Source: Synergistaceae bacterium (GTDB lineage Bacteria; Synergistota; Synergistia; Synergistales; Synergistaceae). Taken from it: DNA of 44,307 bases. Positions 24,206 through 32,622 of this stretch are shown here, in pieces; within the stretch, counting starts at the first letter, position 1; each line of letters opens with the position of its first letter. Under the pieces are notes generated by a model. That model saw only the letters and a program-made list of their open reading frames with translations. It had not been told where the DNA came from and did no database searches. Location: positions 1 through 44,307 of the forward strand of contig JAUNJZ010000021.1 in NCBI GenBank assembly GCA_030533085.1, given 5' to 3'. A program made the translations under genes and the position numbers.

Positions 24206-24220
24206 TTGTAATTATTATAA
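24206..24220. promoter_or_regulatory. PerR box over the perR promoter
   Basis: TTGTAATTATTATAA differs from the PerR consensus TTATAATNATTATAA at one base (24208). It covers a minus-strand TATAAT (24219-24214), with a possible -35 TACACA 17 bases upstream (24242-24237). Confidence 0.8.
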
Positions 24221-24269
24221 ATCAAAATCGGAGATTTGTGTACAGGAAAATAAAAAATGTTTTTGAGAC

Positions 24270-24299
24270 TTGCGGACTTGTATAATTTGACGTTATAAT
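24270..24299 (+). promoter_or_regulatory. Possible promoter of tRNA-Gln (UUG)
   Basis: TTGCGG (24270-24275), 18-base spacer, perfect TATAAT (24294-24299), 15 bases before the tRNA. Confidence 0.5.
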
Positions 24300-24314
24300 G
24301 TCCGTTGCACATCC

Positions 24315-24390
24315 TGGGGTGTAGCCAAGCGGTCTAAGGCAGCGGACTTTGACTCCGCCACCGATGGTTCGAGTCCATCCACCCCAGCCA
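24315..24390 (+). tRNA. tRNA-Gln (anticodon UUG)
   Basis: Acceptor stem TGGGGTG/CACCCCA, anticodon arm GCGGA-CTTTGAC-TCCGC with anticodon TTG, T arm GGTTCGAGTCC, discriminator G and encoded CCA. It lies between the divergent perR promoter and glmU. Confidence 0.93.
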
Positions 24391-24439
24391 GATTATAATG
24401 GTATGTGACTAGCGTGTTTCTGAAAGGAGCCTGTGAATT

Positions 24440-25834
24440 ATGAATCAGCCAGAAAGGTCGTTCGGGGTTCTGCTCCTGGCTGCGGGAAAAGGCACGCGAA
24501 TGCGCAGCCAGACTCCTAAAGTGCTGCACCTGATGCTTGAAGAACCGATTTTATATTATCCTCTGGCAGCGGCGCAAGAGGCCGGTTTCAATAATTTAGC
24601 CGTTATCGTCGGCTTCGGAGGCGAGGCCGTAGAGAGCTGGACGAGGAATAATTTTCCCTCTGCCGCTGTGATATGGCAGCGCGAGCAGCTGGGCACGGGG
24701 CACGCCGCGAAGCTGGCGCAGCCGTGGTGGAGCGCCTTTGATAATATTATGATTCTTGCCGGCGACGCCCCCCTTATCAGGGCGAAGACGCTTGCCGATT
24801 TCGCCGCGCGCCACATTGAAAAATCCAACGATTGCAGCTTCCTCAGCTTTAAAATTGAAGACCCGACAGGCTACGGCCGCGTGATAAGAGAGGGCGAGCG
24901 CCTGCGCGTCGTCGAGCATAAGGACGCGAAGGGGGACGAGCTTTCCGTCAACGAGGTCAACAGCGGAATGTACATCTTTAATGTAAAGGCTCTTTCCGCC
25001 GTGATAGATAAGCTTGAATGCCACAACGCCCAGGGAGAGTTCTATCTGCCGGACGCTCTGGCGCTGATAGCGGCGGGGGGCGGCCGCGTAGAGGCGATCT
25101 GCGAAGGCGACCCCGACGAATATCTTGGGATAAACGACCAGTTCCAGCTTGCATCCGCGGCAGACATCATGAGAAAAAGAATCGTCAGGTCATTTATGGA
25201 AAAGGGGCTTCAGTGCATGGACCCCTCCAGCCTGTGGATCGGGCCTAAGGTAAAAATCGGCTCGAACGTTATAATACACCCCTCCGTCCAGCTCTGGGGA
25301 GAGACGGAGATCTGCGACGGGGCTTTCATAGGCAGCTTTACCGTACTGCGCAACGCAAAGATTTGCGGCGACGCGAATATAAAAGGCTCTGTCAGGCTGA
25401 ATGACTCCATTGTGGGGCCGAGGGCCTCCGCGGGGCCATTCTCCTTCATGCGCGAACATGGCGAGCTGATGGAAAACGCCCACATGGGGCGTTTCGTAGA
25501 GATAAAAAAGAGCCGTATCGGCAAAGATTCCAAGGTGCCGCATCTGTCTTATATCGGCGACACGCAGATAGGTGAAAATACAAACATCGGCGCAGGAACA
25601 ATTACCTGCAACTACGACGGCGTCAGGAAAAACAGCACCAAAATCGGCGATAACTGCCTGATAGGGAGCGACACGATGTTTGTCGCCCCGGTCGAGATCG
25701 GGGACGAGGTATCCACCGGAGCGGGTTCCGTCATTACCGAGAATATCCCTGACGGCGCTCTCGGCGTGGGACGCGCGAAACAAAGAAATATTCAGGGCTG
25801 GAGCAAAAGGGCCAGAACTGAAAAGGATAAATAA
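24440..25834 (+). CDS. glmU: Bifunctional GlcNAc-1-phosphate uridyltransferase / GlcN-1-phosphate acetyltransferase
   Basis: Performs the last two steps to UDP-GlcNAc: acetylation of glucosamine-1-phosphate and transfer of UMP. The 464-residue protein has the N-terminal uridyltransferase domain (LLAAGKGTRM at 12-21; LGTGHA; NEVNSGMY) and a C-terminal left-handed beta helix of hexapeptide repeats. The acetyltransferase active site stretch RFVEIKKSRIG ... HLSYIGD ... NIGAGTITCNYDG is intact. ATG at 24440 has AAAGGAG at 24423-24429. Together with glmM in this window it completes the route from GlcN-6-P. Confidence 0.96.
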   Translation: MNQPERSFGVLLLAAGKGTRMRSQTPKVLHLMLEEPILYYPLAAAQEAGFNNLAVIVGFGGEAVESWTRNNFPSAAVIWQREQLGTGHAAKLAQPWWSAFDNIMILAGDAPLIRAKTLADFAARHIEKSNDCSFLSFKIEDPTGYGRVIREGERLRVVEHKDAKGDELSVNEVNSGMYIFNVKALSAVIDKLECHNAQGEFYLPDALALIAAGGGRVEAICEGDPDEYLGINDQFQLASAADIMRKRIVRSFMEKGLQCMDPSSLWIGPKVKIGSNVIIHPSVQLWGETEICDGAFIGSFTVLRNAKICGDANIKGSVRLNDSIVGPRASAGPFSFMREHGELMENAHMGRFVEIKKSRIGKDSKVPHLSYIGDTQIGENTNIGAGTITCNYDGVRKNSTKIGDNCLIGSDTMFVAPVEIGDEVSTGAGSVITENIPDGALGVGRAKQRNIQGWSKRARTEKDK

Positions 25835-25872
25835 AAACCGGTTTTAGCTGTTCGCCGGTTTCGTGCTTTTAT
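25835..25872 (+). terminator. Weak hairpin between glmU and prs
   Basis: AAACCGG (25835-25841) can pair with CCGGTTT (25855-25861), followed by CGTGCTTTT. The T tract is interrupted, so it may only attenuate. Confidence 0.4.
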
Positions 25873-25891
25873 TATTAAGGGGGAGAATACA

Positions 25892-26863
25892 ATGTCCGCA
25901 GGGTTAAGAGAGGTAAAAATATTTTCCGGCAACGCGAATCCGCAGTTTGCGGAAAATATCTGCATGAATCTTGGAGTGCCTCTTTCAGCGTCAAAAATAT
26001 TCAGATTTTCAGATGGAGAGATCGGCGTTTCGATTGAAGAGAGCGTGCGCGGGGCGGACGTCTACGTGGTGCAGCCCACCTGCGAACCGGCAAGCGAACA
26101 TCTGATAGAGCTGCTCATAATAGTCGACGCGCTTAAAAGGGCCTCGGCTTATCACGTCAACCTCGTGATTCCATATTTCGGCTATGCCCGTCAGGACAGA
26201 AAAACACGTTCGCGCGAGCCTATCACCGCGAAGCTGATAGCCAATCTGCTGGAAAAGGCCGGCGCTGACCGCGTCATTTCCGCCGACCTGCACGCCGGAC
26301 AGATACAGGGCTTTTTTGACATTCCGGTCGATCATCTGAGCGGGATACAGCTTCTGGCCTCTTATTTCCGCCGTACTCTGGCAAAAGAAGTGGAAGAAAA
26401 AAGCGTTTCGGTCGTTTCCCCCGACATCGGCGGAGTGGTGCGTGCCAGAAAATTCGCGGGACAGGTAGGCAACGCGGAGCTTGCGATCGTCGATAAGCGC
26501 CGCTCGCACGAGATTGCCAACCAGTGCGAGGTAATGGAGATTATCGGAAATGTCGAAGGCAAGGTCTGCATTCTTGTGGACGATATAATAGACACGGCCG
26601 GCACGATGGTCAAGGCCGCCGACGCGCTGAGAGAGCGCGGAGCGAAAGAAGTCTACGCCTGCGCCACTCACGGAGTGCTGTCAGGCCCGGCCATCGATAG
26701 GGTAAGGGATTCTTCGATAAAGGAGCTAGTCCTCACCGATACGATTCCGCTGAAAGAGGAAAAACGGCTGGATAAGATCACTGTGCTGCCAATAGCGCCG
26801 CTCTTCGCGGAGGCTCTCAGAAGGATACATTCGGAGCATTCAGTCAGTATTCTGTTCCGTTAA
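25892..26863 (+). CDS. prs: Ribose-phosphate pyrophosphokinase
   Basis: Makes PRPP from ribose-5-phosphate and ATP, for nucleotide, His and Trp synthesis. The 323-residue protein has the usual N-terminal FSGNANPQFAENI, the flexible loop YARQDRKTRSREPI, SADLHAGQIQGFFDIP with the metal-binding histidine, and the PRPP-binding DDIIDTAGTM at about residues 229-238. RBS AAGGGGGAG at 25878-25886. It lies between glmU and rplY, an order also seen in Bacillus (glmU-prs-ctc). Confidence 0.96.
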   Translation: MSAGLREVKIFSGNANPQFAENICMNLGVPLSASKIFRFSDGEIGVSIEESVRGADVYVVQPTCEPASEHLIELLIIVDALKRASAYHVNLVIPYFGYARQDRKTRSREPITAKLIANLLEKAGADRVISADLHAGQIQGFFDIPVDHLSGIQLLASYFRRTLAKEVEEKSVSVVSPDIGGVVRARKFAGQVGNAELAIVDKRRSHEIANQCEVMEIIGNVEGKVCILVDDIIDTAGTMVKAADALRERGAKEVYACATHGVLSGPAIDRVRDSSIKELVLTDTIPLKEEKRLDKITVLPIAPLFAEALRRIHSEHSVSILFR

Positions 26864-26918
26864 ACGACGGACTTTAGAGTTGTAGAAGCTTTTAAAAATA
26901 ATTGAGGAGGAAACACCC

Positions 26919-27587
26919 ATGGCGTCAAAGAGTCAGACAGTAAAAATTGAATTTACAAAGAGAGATGTGACCGGAACCGGCGCATGCCGCAAGATCCGTT
27001 CAAAAAACCTTATTCCGGCGGTGCTTTACGGCCCGGATTATAAGCACGGCCTTGCCGGTACGATTTCGGCGAAGGCTGTCGCGCCTGTCGCGAACGGAGC
27101 ATACAGAGAGACGACGCTGCTTGAGCTTGCGATAAGCGACGGCACGGCGGCTTCTGCCCTTATCCGCGAGGTGCAGCGCCACCCGCTCACCAGGCAGATT
27201 CGCCACATCGACCTTTATCAGGTAGTTAAGGGACACAAAATCAAAGTCGAAATCCCCATCCGCGTACTGAACGGCGAAAGCGCGCAGGGCGTTAAGGAAG
27301 GCGGACTTCTTACCCACAACACGCGCGTCGTGCTCGTTGAGGTACAGCCCAGCGATATTCCTGAGGAAATCGTAGTTGACGCCCAGCAGCTCGGCATGGG
27401 AGCCGAAGTCTTTGTCAAAGACCTCGAGCTGCCGGAAGGCGTGACCGCCGTCACCGAAGGCGACATCCTCGTGCTTCACATCTCGCAGCCCAAGAGCCAC
27501 GAAGATGGCGCGGAGGGCGAAATGGAAGAGGAGAGCAAGGAAGTTGAAGTCGTGGCCAAGGGTAAGGCCGCAAAAGAAGAAGAATAA
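26919..27587 (+). CDS. rplY: 50S ribosomal protein L25 / general stress protein Ctc
   Basis: Long-form bL25 that binds 5S rRNA. The 222-residue protein has the N-terminal 5S-binding domain (residues 1-95; ACRKIRSKNLIPAVLYG and ALIREVQRHPLTRQIRHIDLYQV). It also has the TL5/Ctc C-terminal domain and an acidic, lysine-rich tail from about residue 190. Short L25 of the E. coli type lacks this second half. GAGGAGG is 7 bases before ATG 26919. As in Bacillus, it follows prs and precedes pth. Confidence 0.94.
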   Translation: MASKSQTVKIEFTKRDVTGTGACRKIRSKNLIPAVLYGPDYKHGLAGTISAKAVAPVANGAYRETTLLELAISDGTAASALIREVQRHPLTRQIRHIDLYQVVKGHKIKVEIPIRVLNGESAQGVKEGGLLTHNTRVVLVEVQPSDIPEEIVVDAQQLGMGAEVFVKDLELPEGVTAVTEGDILVLHISQPKSHEDGAEGEMEEESKEVEVVAKGKAAKEEE

Positions 27588-27837
27588 CAGATATATTTTT
27601 ACATACACAGTCAGCCCGATAACCCGGCGTCGGCCGCCGGCGGCTGCTCTGTCCGTCGTCATGCGGGGGAGCGGGAATATATTTCTCCCCCTGTGCCTCC
27701 GGCAGGCGCGGTTCGCCATATTCGCACTGAGCGCGGCCTGATTCCGGGTCGTTGGCTGTCTGCCGGAATATATTCCAGCGCTCCTTACTGTGGGCGCTGC
27801 CCTTTTTATTTTTATTTATTATGGAAGACAAAAAAAG
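27588..27837. other. GC-rich palindromic intergenic region before pth
   Basis: No gene seen in these 250 bases. They hold the palindrome GCCGCCGGCGGC (27633-27644), a hairpin GGGGGAG (27665-27671) with CTCCCCC (27685-27691), the palindrome GGAATATATTCC (27765-27776), and a terminator-like hairpin at 27776-27815. The density of palindromes suggests a repeat or mobile remnant, but no second copy is in the window. Confidence 0.45.
27776..27815 (+). terminator. Terminator between rplY and pth
   Basis: CAGCGC (27776-27781) with GCGCTG (27794-27799), followed by CCCTTTTTATTTTTATTT. The short stem has a long T tract. It ends only about 22 bases before the pth start, so pth would need read-through or a promoter overlapping the terminator. 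Confidence 0.6.
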
Positions 27838-28422
27838 ATGAAACTTATCGTTGGTCTGGGAAATCCGGGATATCAATATGCATGGACGAGACATAACGCA
27901 GGCTGGATCATCGTCGATTCCTTCGTCGCGCGTCTGGGACTCGGCGAGCCGCGGATAAAATTCCGAGGCTCTTTCTGGGGGCCTGTGCTTTGCTGCGGCG
28001 AGAAGACGGCATTTCTTGAGCCTCATACGTATATGAATCTCAGCGGACTTTCCGTCGGCGAGGCGGCGCGCTACCAGAATCTTGAAGCCTCTGATATCCT
28101 GGTGATCTCCGACGACGTAGCGCTTCCCTTCGGACGTATACGTATGCGGCGGAGCGGCTCCGCCGGAGGACAAAACGGCCTTAGATCCATTATCGGAGCG
28201 CTTGGGACGCTCGACATTCCAAGACTCCGCATCGGAGTCGGAGCGCCTGATGCGCCTGTTGATCTTGCGGATTGGGTGCTTGGCAAAATACCGCCCGCTC
28301 AGCGCCGGCTGTGGGGGGCGATAGAAGATGCCGCGTGGGAGGCGCTGAAGCTCTGGATCAGCGAAGGTATTGACGCGGCTATGAGCAAGGCTAACGGTTT
28401 CAGGCTGGATGTCGGGGAATAA
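27838..28422 (+). CDS. pth: Peptidyl-tRNA hydrolase
   Basis: Frees tRNA from peptidyl-tRNA that dropped off ribosomes. The 194-residue protein starts MKLIVGLGNPGYQYAWTRHNAGW, with N9 and catalytic H19 in place. FLEPHTYMNLSG carries the conserved Asn, and the stretch ILVISDDVALPFGRIRMRRSGSAGGQNGLRSI carries the catalytic Asp near residue 92. ATG at 27838 has GGAAG about 10 bases upstream. It overlaps mfd by 14 bases. Confidence 0.95.
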   Translation: MKLIVGLGNPGYQYAWTRHNAGWIIVDSFVARLGLGEPRIKFRGSFWGPVLCCGEKTAFLEPHTYMNLSGLSVGEAARYQNLEASDILVISDDVALPFGRIRMRRSGSAGGQNGLRSIIGALGTLDIPRLRIGVGAPDAPVDLADWVLGKIPPAQRRLWGAIEDAAWEALKLWISEGIDAAMSKANGFRLDVGE

Positions 28423-31400
28423 ATTGCTCTTCCAGGTCAGTTCTCTTGCAGCGCTGGACGAGGATCTCTGGTACAGAAACAGAGGCGTGCATCTGCCCTC
28501 AAGGGGGGCGATGCGCCCGTGGATCTGCCGCGATATTGATTCGCCGCTGCTGGTGCTGCTTCCCGACTCCCGCCAGCTGCGCGACTTCGCCGCCGACGCG
28601 GAGGAGCTTGGCATACTCGGCGCGGTGAAGCCGCTGCCGGAGCTGCCTCTTGCAGACGACGATTCGCTCTCTGACGCGCAAAAGATAGCGCGCGGAGATA
28701 TCCTCGAAGATTTTAAATACCGCGGCGGCGTTCTTGCCGCCACCCCCGCTTCGCTGATGGCGCCCTTTTCCACAGGCGGCGATTTCAAGGAGCTGGAGGT
28801 CGGCAAAGAATCAGGGCGCGGAAGGCTGATCGACTGGCTCTCGCAGAAGGGTTACGAAAAGTGCGACCTTGTCTGGACGCCGGGGCAGTTTGCGGCGCGC
28901 GGGAGCATCGTCGATGTATTCAGCCCCTCCGACGCCTATCCTCTGCGGATAGAATTTTTTGACGACGAGGTCGAGGATATTCGCTTTTTCATCCCTGAGA
29001 CGCAGAAAAGCCTGCGAAATATAAGAAAATGCTCCATTCAGAGTCTCATTTCCAAATCGGACAACAGCCTTGAACATTATCTGCCCGGCGATATGCGCAT
29101 AGTTTTTTTTGACCCGCACGGACTGGACAGTACGGCGGAAAATTCCGTCTGGCTCTGGAAGAGCCTCGAACGCGAACGGAAGGATTCCGTTCCGTGGGAG
29201 AGATGGGAAAAGCTCTGCGATATTTTCACGGCCTTTAAGAGGCTTCGTATACTCCCTGATGTGAAAAACTGCGCCGCCAGAATGGCCGTCTCGCAGTTTC
29301 CGAATTTTCGCGGAAAGCTGAAAGAGGTCGAATCATACTCGCTCGCCCTTCTGAAAGAGGGCTGCGAATTAAAGGTCGTATCCGAGTCGGAGCGCAACCT
29401 GCAATGGGCCGCCCTGAACGGCTTCGAGGCGAAGAGGGGAGTTCTGAGCGAGGGCTTTATAGACCAGGCGTCAAAGCTTGCCGTGATGACCGACCTTGAG
29501 CTTTCCGGCATCACGGTAGCCCGCCGCAGGCTGGACAGCCGCGCCCCAAGCGACTGGGGCGTCGGTCTGATAAAGGGGCAGTGGGTGGTTCACGACGATT
29601 ACGGCGTGGCTCTCTATCAGGGGGCGGAACAGGTCAGGACGGCTGACGGCGAGCAGGAATATCTGATATTGCAGTTCGCGGAGGAGCGCCGCCTGCTGAT
29701 ACCGGTGATGCAGTTCCACAAGATATCCCCATGGTCGCCGATACCTGGGCAGGAGGCGGCGCCCGACAGGCTGAAAAGCTCCCTCTGGAAAAAATCGGCC
29801 GCCAAAGCAAAGGAGGCGGCTGAAAGGGCCGCCGCCGACCTGATAAAAATATACGCGGAGCGCGAAATGAGCAAAGGCTTCGCCTTCCCCGCCAACCGAG
29901 AGCTTATGAAAGAGCTTGAGGAGAGCTTTACTTACAAGGAGACGGAGGATCAGATAAGGGCCATCGACGATGTGGAGCGCGATATGGAGCGCCCCGTTCC
30001 GATGGATCGCCTCGTTGTGGGAGACGTCGGCTTCGGCAAGACCGAGGTCGCGATACGCGCGGCGGGAAAGGCGGCTTTTGCCGGCAGGCAGACAGCCATC
30101 ATGGTTCCTACGACCCTTCTTGCCCAGCAGCATTACGAGACATTCACGGCGCGCTTCGCCAACAGCGCGATCCGCGTCGAGACTATATCGCGCTTCGTGC
30201 CACTCTCCAGACAGAAGAAGATTCTGGACGACCTCGCTGAGGGAAAGGTCGATATACTTATCGGTACGCACCGTATATTGACAGAGGACGTGAAGTTCAA
30301 AGCTCTCGGGCTGATAATAGTTGACGAGGAGCACCGCTTCGGCGTAATGCACAAGGATCAGCTGAAAAAAACAATGCCCGGCGTGGATGTGCTGATGCTT
30401 TCCGCCACGCCGATACCGCGTTCACTCTCGCTCTCCCTCAGCGGGCTGCGCGACATGTCGGTGCTGCAAACGCCTCCGCAGAGAAGGCTGCCGGTCATAA
30501 CTGTCGTGCGTCCCTTCTCCGAGGAGCTGCTGAAAAGCGCCGTGCTGCGGGAGAAGAACCGCGGCGGACAGATATTCTTCGTCCACAACAGAATAAACGA
30601 CATTCAGGAGCGCGCAGTGATGCTCAAGCGCCTCTTCCCAAAGCTCAACATCGCGGTAGCTCACAGCAAAACGACGGAGGCGGCGCTTGAAAAGACAATG
30701 TCCGAGTTCGCCGCCGGGGTGATAGATATTCTCGTCTGCACGACGATAGTCGAGAGCGGCCTTGACATACCTGCCGCCAACACATTGATTGTCGACGACG
30801 CGCACGAGCTGGGGCTGGCGCAGATGTACCAGCTCAGAGGGCGCGTCGGACGCAGGGAGGAACAGGCCTATGCCTTCCTCTTCTATCCTGCCGACGCGCA
30901 TATTTCGGTAGAATCCAGCGAAAGGCTTGAGGCCATCGCAGAGCTTGACGAGCTGGGAGCCGGCTATCAGCTCGCGCAGCGCGACTTGCAGATACGCGGC
31001 GGCGGAGATCTTATCGGCGTATCTCAGCACGGCAATTCGACGAGGATAGGCTATCAGAGATACTGCGACCTGCTGGCCGAAGAGATAGCGAAAATCAAAG
31101 GGATCCACAAACCGCAGATGGCGATGGAAATCGGCTTCCCCGTCTCCATACCTGGCGACTATCTGCCGCAGGAAAATCTGCGCGTCACGCTGTACCGCCG
31201 GCTGCTCAGGACGGACAGCGTCGAAGAGGTGACAGCTCTGCGCGAGGAGACGGCAGACCGTTTCGGCAGGATACCGAACGAGCTGGAATTTCTTTTCGAC
31301 GTCGCCGCGATCAGGGGGGCCTCATACGAGCTCGGCCTTACGAAGCTCTTGTGCGGCAGGTACGAGCTTGTCCTTCAGGCGATCCCGGACGGGGCGTGGG

Positions 31401-31522
31401 AACGGCTCGATATTCCCGCCAAATGGCGGCGGCGCATAGACGGACTCATCGGCCCGGGCGGCTTTGCGGGAATCAGGGAACTTGCGCAATTAATAAGGGA
31501 ACAAATCGGCGCAATCTGCTAG
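28409..31522 (+). CDS. mfd: Transcription-repair coupling factor Mfd
   Basis: Removes RNA polymerase stalled at DNA lesions and recruits UvrA. The 1037-residue protein is about 100 shorter than in E. coli, mainly in the N-terminal UvrB-like part. Seen in order: a UvrB-homology module (residues 1-340), the RNA polymerase-binding Tudor-like module (about 390-450; VHDDYGVALYQGAEQV), and the helicase core. The core has Walker A GDVGFGKTE (about 537-545), DEEHRFGV (about 640) and QLRGRVGR near 810. A C-terminal TRCF domain follows (about 900-1010). It starts inside the end of pth. Confidence 0.95.
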   Translation: MSGNKLLFQVSSLAALDEDLWYRNRGVHLPSRGAMRPWICRDIDSPLLVLLPDSRQLRDFAADAEELGILGAVKPLPELPLADDDSLSDAQKIARGDILEDFKYRGGVLAATPASLMAPFSTGGDFKELEVGKESGRGRLIDWLSQKGYEKCDLVWTPGQFAARGSIVDVFSPSDAYPLRIEFFDDEVEDIRFFIPETQKSLRNIRKCSIQSLISKSDNSLEHYLPGDMRIVFFDPHGLDSTAENSVWLWKSLERERKDSVPWERWEKLCDIFTAFKRLRILPDVKNCAARMAVSQFPNFRGKLKEVESYSLALLKEGCELKVVSESERNLQWAALNGFEAKRGVLSEGFIDQASKLAVMTDLELSGITVARRRLDSRAPSDWGVGLIKGQWVVHDDYGVALYQGAEQVRTADGEQEYLILQFAEERRLLIPVMQFHKISPWSPIPGQEAAPDRLKSSLWKKSAAKAKEAAERAAADLIKIYAEREMSKGFAFPANRELMKELEESFTYKETEDQIRAIDDVERDMERPVPMDRLVVGDVGFGKTEVAIRAAGKAAFAGRQTAIMVPTTLLAQQHYETFTARFANSAIRVETISRFVPLSRQKKILDDLAEGKVDILIGTHRILTEDVKFKALGLIIVDEEHRFGVMHKDQLKKTMPGVDVLMLSATPIPRSLSLSLSGLRDMSVLQTPPQRRLPVITVVRPFSEELLKSAVLREKNRGGQIFFVHNRINDIQERAVMLKRLFPKLNIAVAHSKTTEAALEKTMSEFAAGVIDILVCTTIVESGLDIPAANTLIVDDAHELGLAQMYQLRGRVGRREEQAYAFLFYPADAHISVESSERLEAIAELDELGAGYQLAQRDLQIRGGGDLIGVSQHGNSTRIGYQRYCDLLAEEIAKIKGIHKPQMAMEIGFPVSIPGDYLPQENLRVTLYRRLLRTDSVEEVTALREETADRFGRIPNELEFLFDVAAIRGASYELGLTKLLCGRYELVLQAIPDGAWERLDIPAKWRRRIDGLIGPGGFAGIRELAQLIREQIGAIC

Positions 31523-31548
31523 AATAGAGCGAAATGGGAGGAATGAAA

Positions 31549-32352
31549 ATGACGGAGAGCGAACTTGCCTTATCTGAAAAATTTCTGAAGCTTACAGAGG
31601 TGATGAAAAGGCTGCGCGCGCCGGGCGGCTGTCCATGGGACCGCGAACAGGATTATATGACGCTGAGGCGCTACATTATAGAAGAAGCTTACGAGCTTAT
31701 AGAGGCCATAGAGGCAGGCAGCTCAGTCAACATCTGCGAAGAGAGCGGCGACCTTTTGCTGCAAACCGTATTTATCTCCTGCATCGCAGAGGAGCGCGGA
31801 GACTTCCGGCTTACGGACGTTCTCGACGGGCTGACCGGCAAACTGATACGCCGCCATCCTCATGTTTTTGGCGACACGAATGTGAAGGACTCTGACGATG
31901 TGCTCAAAAACTGGGAGCAGATAAAGGTCGGGGAGCGCAAGGACAAGAAAAACGATTCGTCGCTGATGGCCGGCATACCGCGCGGTATGCCCTCCCTGCT
32001 GCGAGCCTACAGGATACAGGAGCGCGCCGCACGGCCTGGCTTCGACTGGCCTAAGGGCGACGCCGCGCCGGTGATGGCCAAGGTAGAGGAGGAGATAGCC
32101 GAGCTGAAAGAGGCGATCTCCGGCGGAGACAAGGACGCGGCAGCCGAAGAGCTGGGAGATCTCATCTTCGCGGCAGTCAACCTCGCGCGCCATCTGGGAG
32201 TTGATCCCGAGATAGCCGCGCATAAGGCCTGCGAAAAGTTTGATTCCCGTTTCAGGTATGTGGAAAAGTCGGTTGAAAGTTCCGGCCGTTCGTGGAAAGA
32301 TTTTACTCTGGACGAGCTGGAAGAATTCTGGAAAGAAGCAAAAAGCAAATAA
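31549..32352 (+). CDS. mazG: Nucleoside triphosphate pyrophosphohydrolase MazG
   Basis: Hydrolyses NTPs and dNTPs, including damaged ones, to monophosphates. The 267-residue protein has two MazG domains. The first has CPWDREQDY and the metal site EEAYELIEAIEAG ... EESGDLLLQ (about residues 44-75). The second has EEIAELKEAI ... EELGDLIFAAVNLAR near 180-215. ATG at 31549 is chosen because GGGAGG (31536-31541) lies 7 bases before it; the ATGs at 31534 and 31543 overlap that site. It starts 26 bases after mfd, an adjacency also found in Firmicutes. Confidence 0.93.
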   Translation: MTESELALSEKFLKLTEVMKRLRAPGGCPWDREQDYMTLRRYIIEEAYELIEAIEAGSSVNICEESGDLLLQTVFISCIAEERGDFRLTDVLDGLTGKLIRRHPHVFGDTNVKDSDDVLKNWEQIKVGERKDKKNDSSLMAGIPRGMPSLLRAYRIQERAARPGFDWPKGDAAPVMAKVEEEIAELKEAISGGDKDAAAEELGDLIFAAVNLARHLGVDPEIAAHKACEKFDSRFRYVEKSVESSGRSWKDFTLDELEEFWKEAKSK

Positions 32353-32374
32353 CACTATACAGGAGGAGTTCATC

Positions 32375-32608
32375 ATGACAACAGAAGAAAAAATCAAGGA
32401 CGTACTTGCCAATAAGGTATCCCCGGCCCTTCAGTCGCACGGCGGCGACTGCTCGTTCGTAAAATACGACGAGCCGAGCGCGACGCTTTACGTGGCGATG
32501 GAAGGCGCATGCGGAAGCTGTCCCTTCGCCCTTGAGACGCTGCGCATGACGGTGGAGCAGGCCGTCGTCGCCGAAGTGCCCGAGGTAAAGGCGGTAGAAA
32601 GGGTTTAG
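32375..32608 (+). CDS. NifU-like (Nfu-type) Fe-S cluster carrier
   Basis: A 77-residue stand-alone NifU C-terminal domain. It has the conserved LQSHGGDCSFVKYD and the cluster-binding pair C46-x-x-C49 (GACGSCPFA). Two monomers of such proteins hold one 4Fe-4S cluster and pass it to targets. AGGAGG at 32361-32366 fixes ATG 32375; the frame is open upstream but that part lies inside mazG. A typical pathway partner (sufBC, iscU) is not in the window. Confidence 0.9.
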   Translation: MTTEEKIKDVLANKVSPALQSHGGDCSFVKYDEPSATLYVAMEGACGSCPFALETLRMTVEQAVVAEVPEVKAVERV

Positions 32609-32622
32609 GCGCTTCAGAATCT

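Noticed and set aside
27451-28806. Long minus-strand open frame across pth and mfd
   Set aside because: Low-complexity Ser/Arg-rich translation opposite clear pth and mfd genes; shadow frame caused by GC-rich codons. The same applies to other long antisense frames, such as 2478-3863 and 621-1625.
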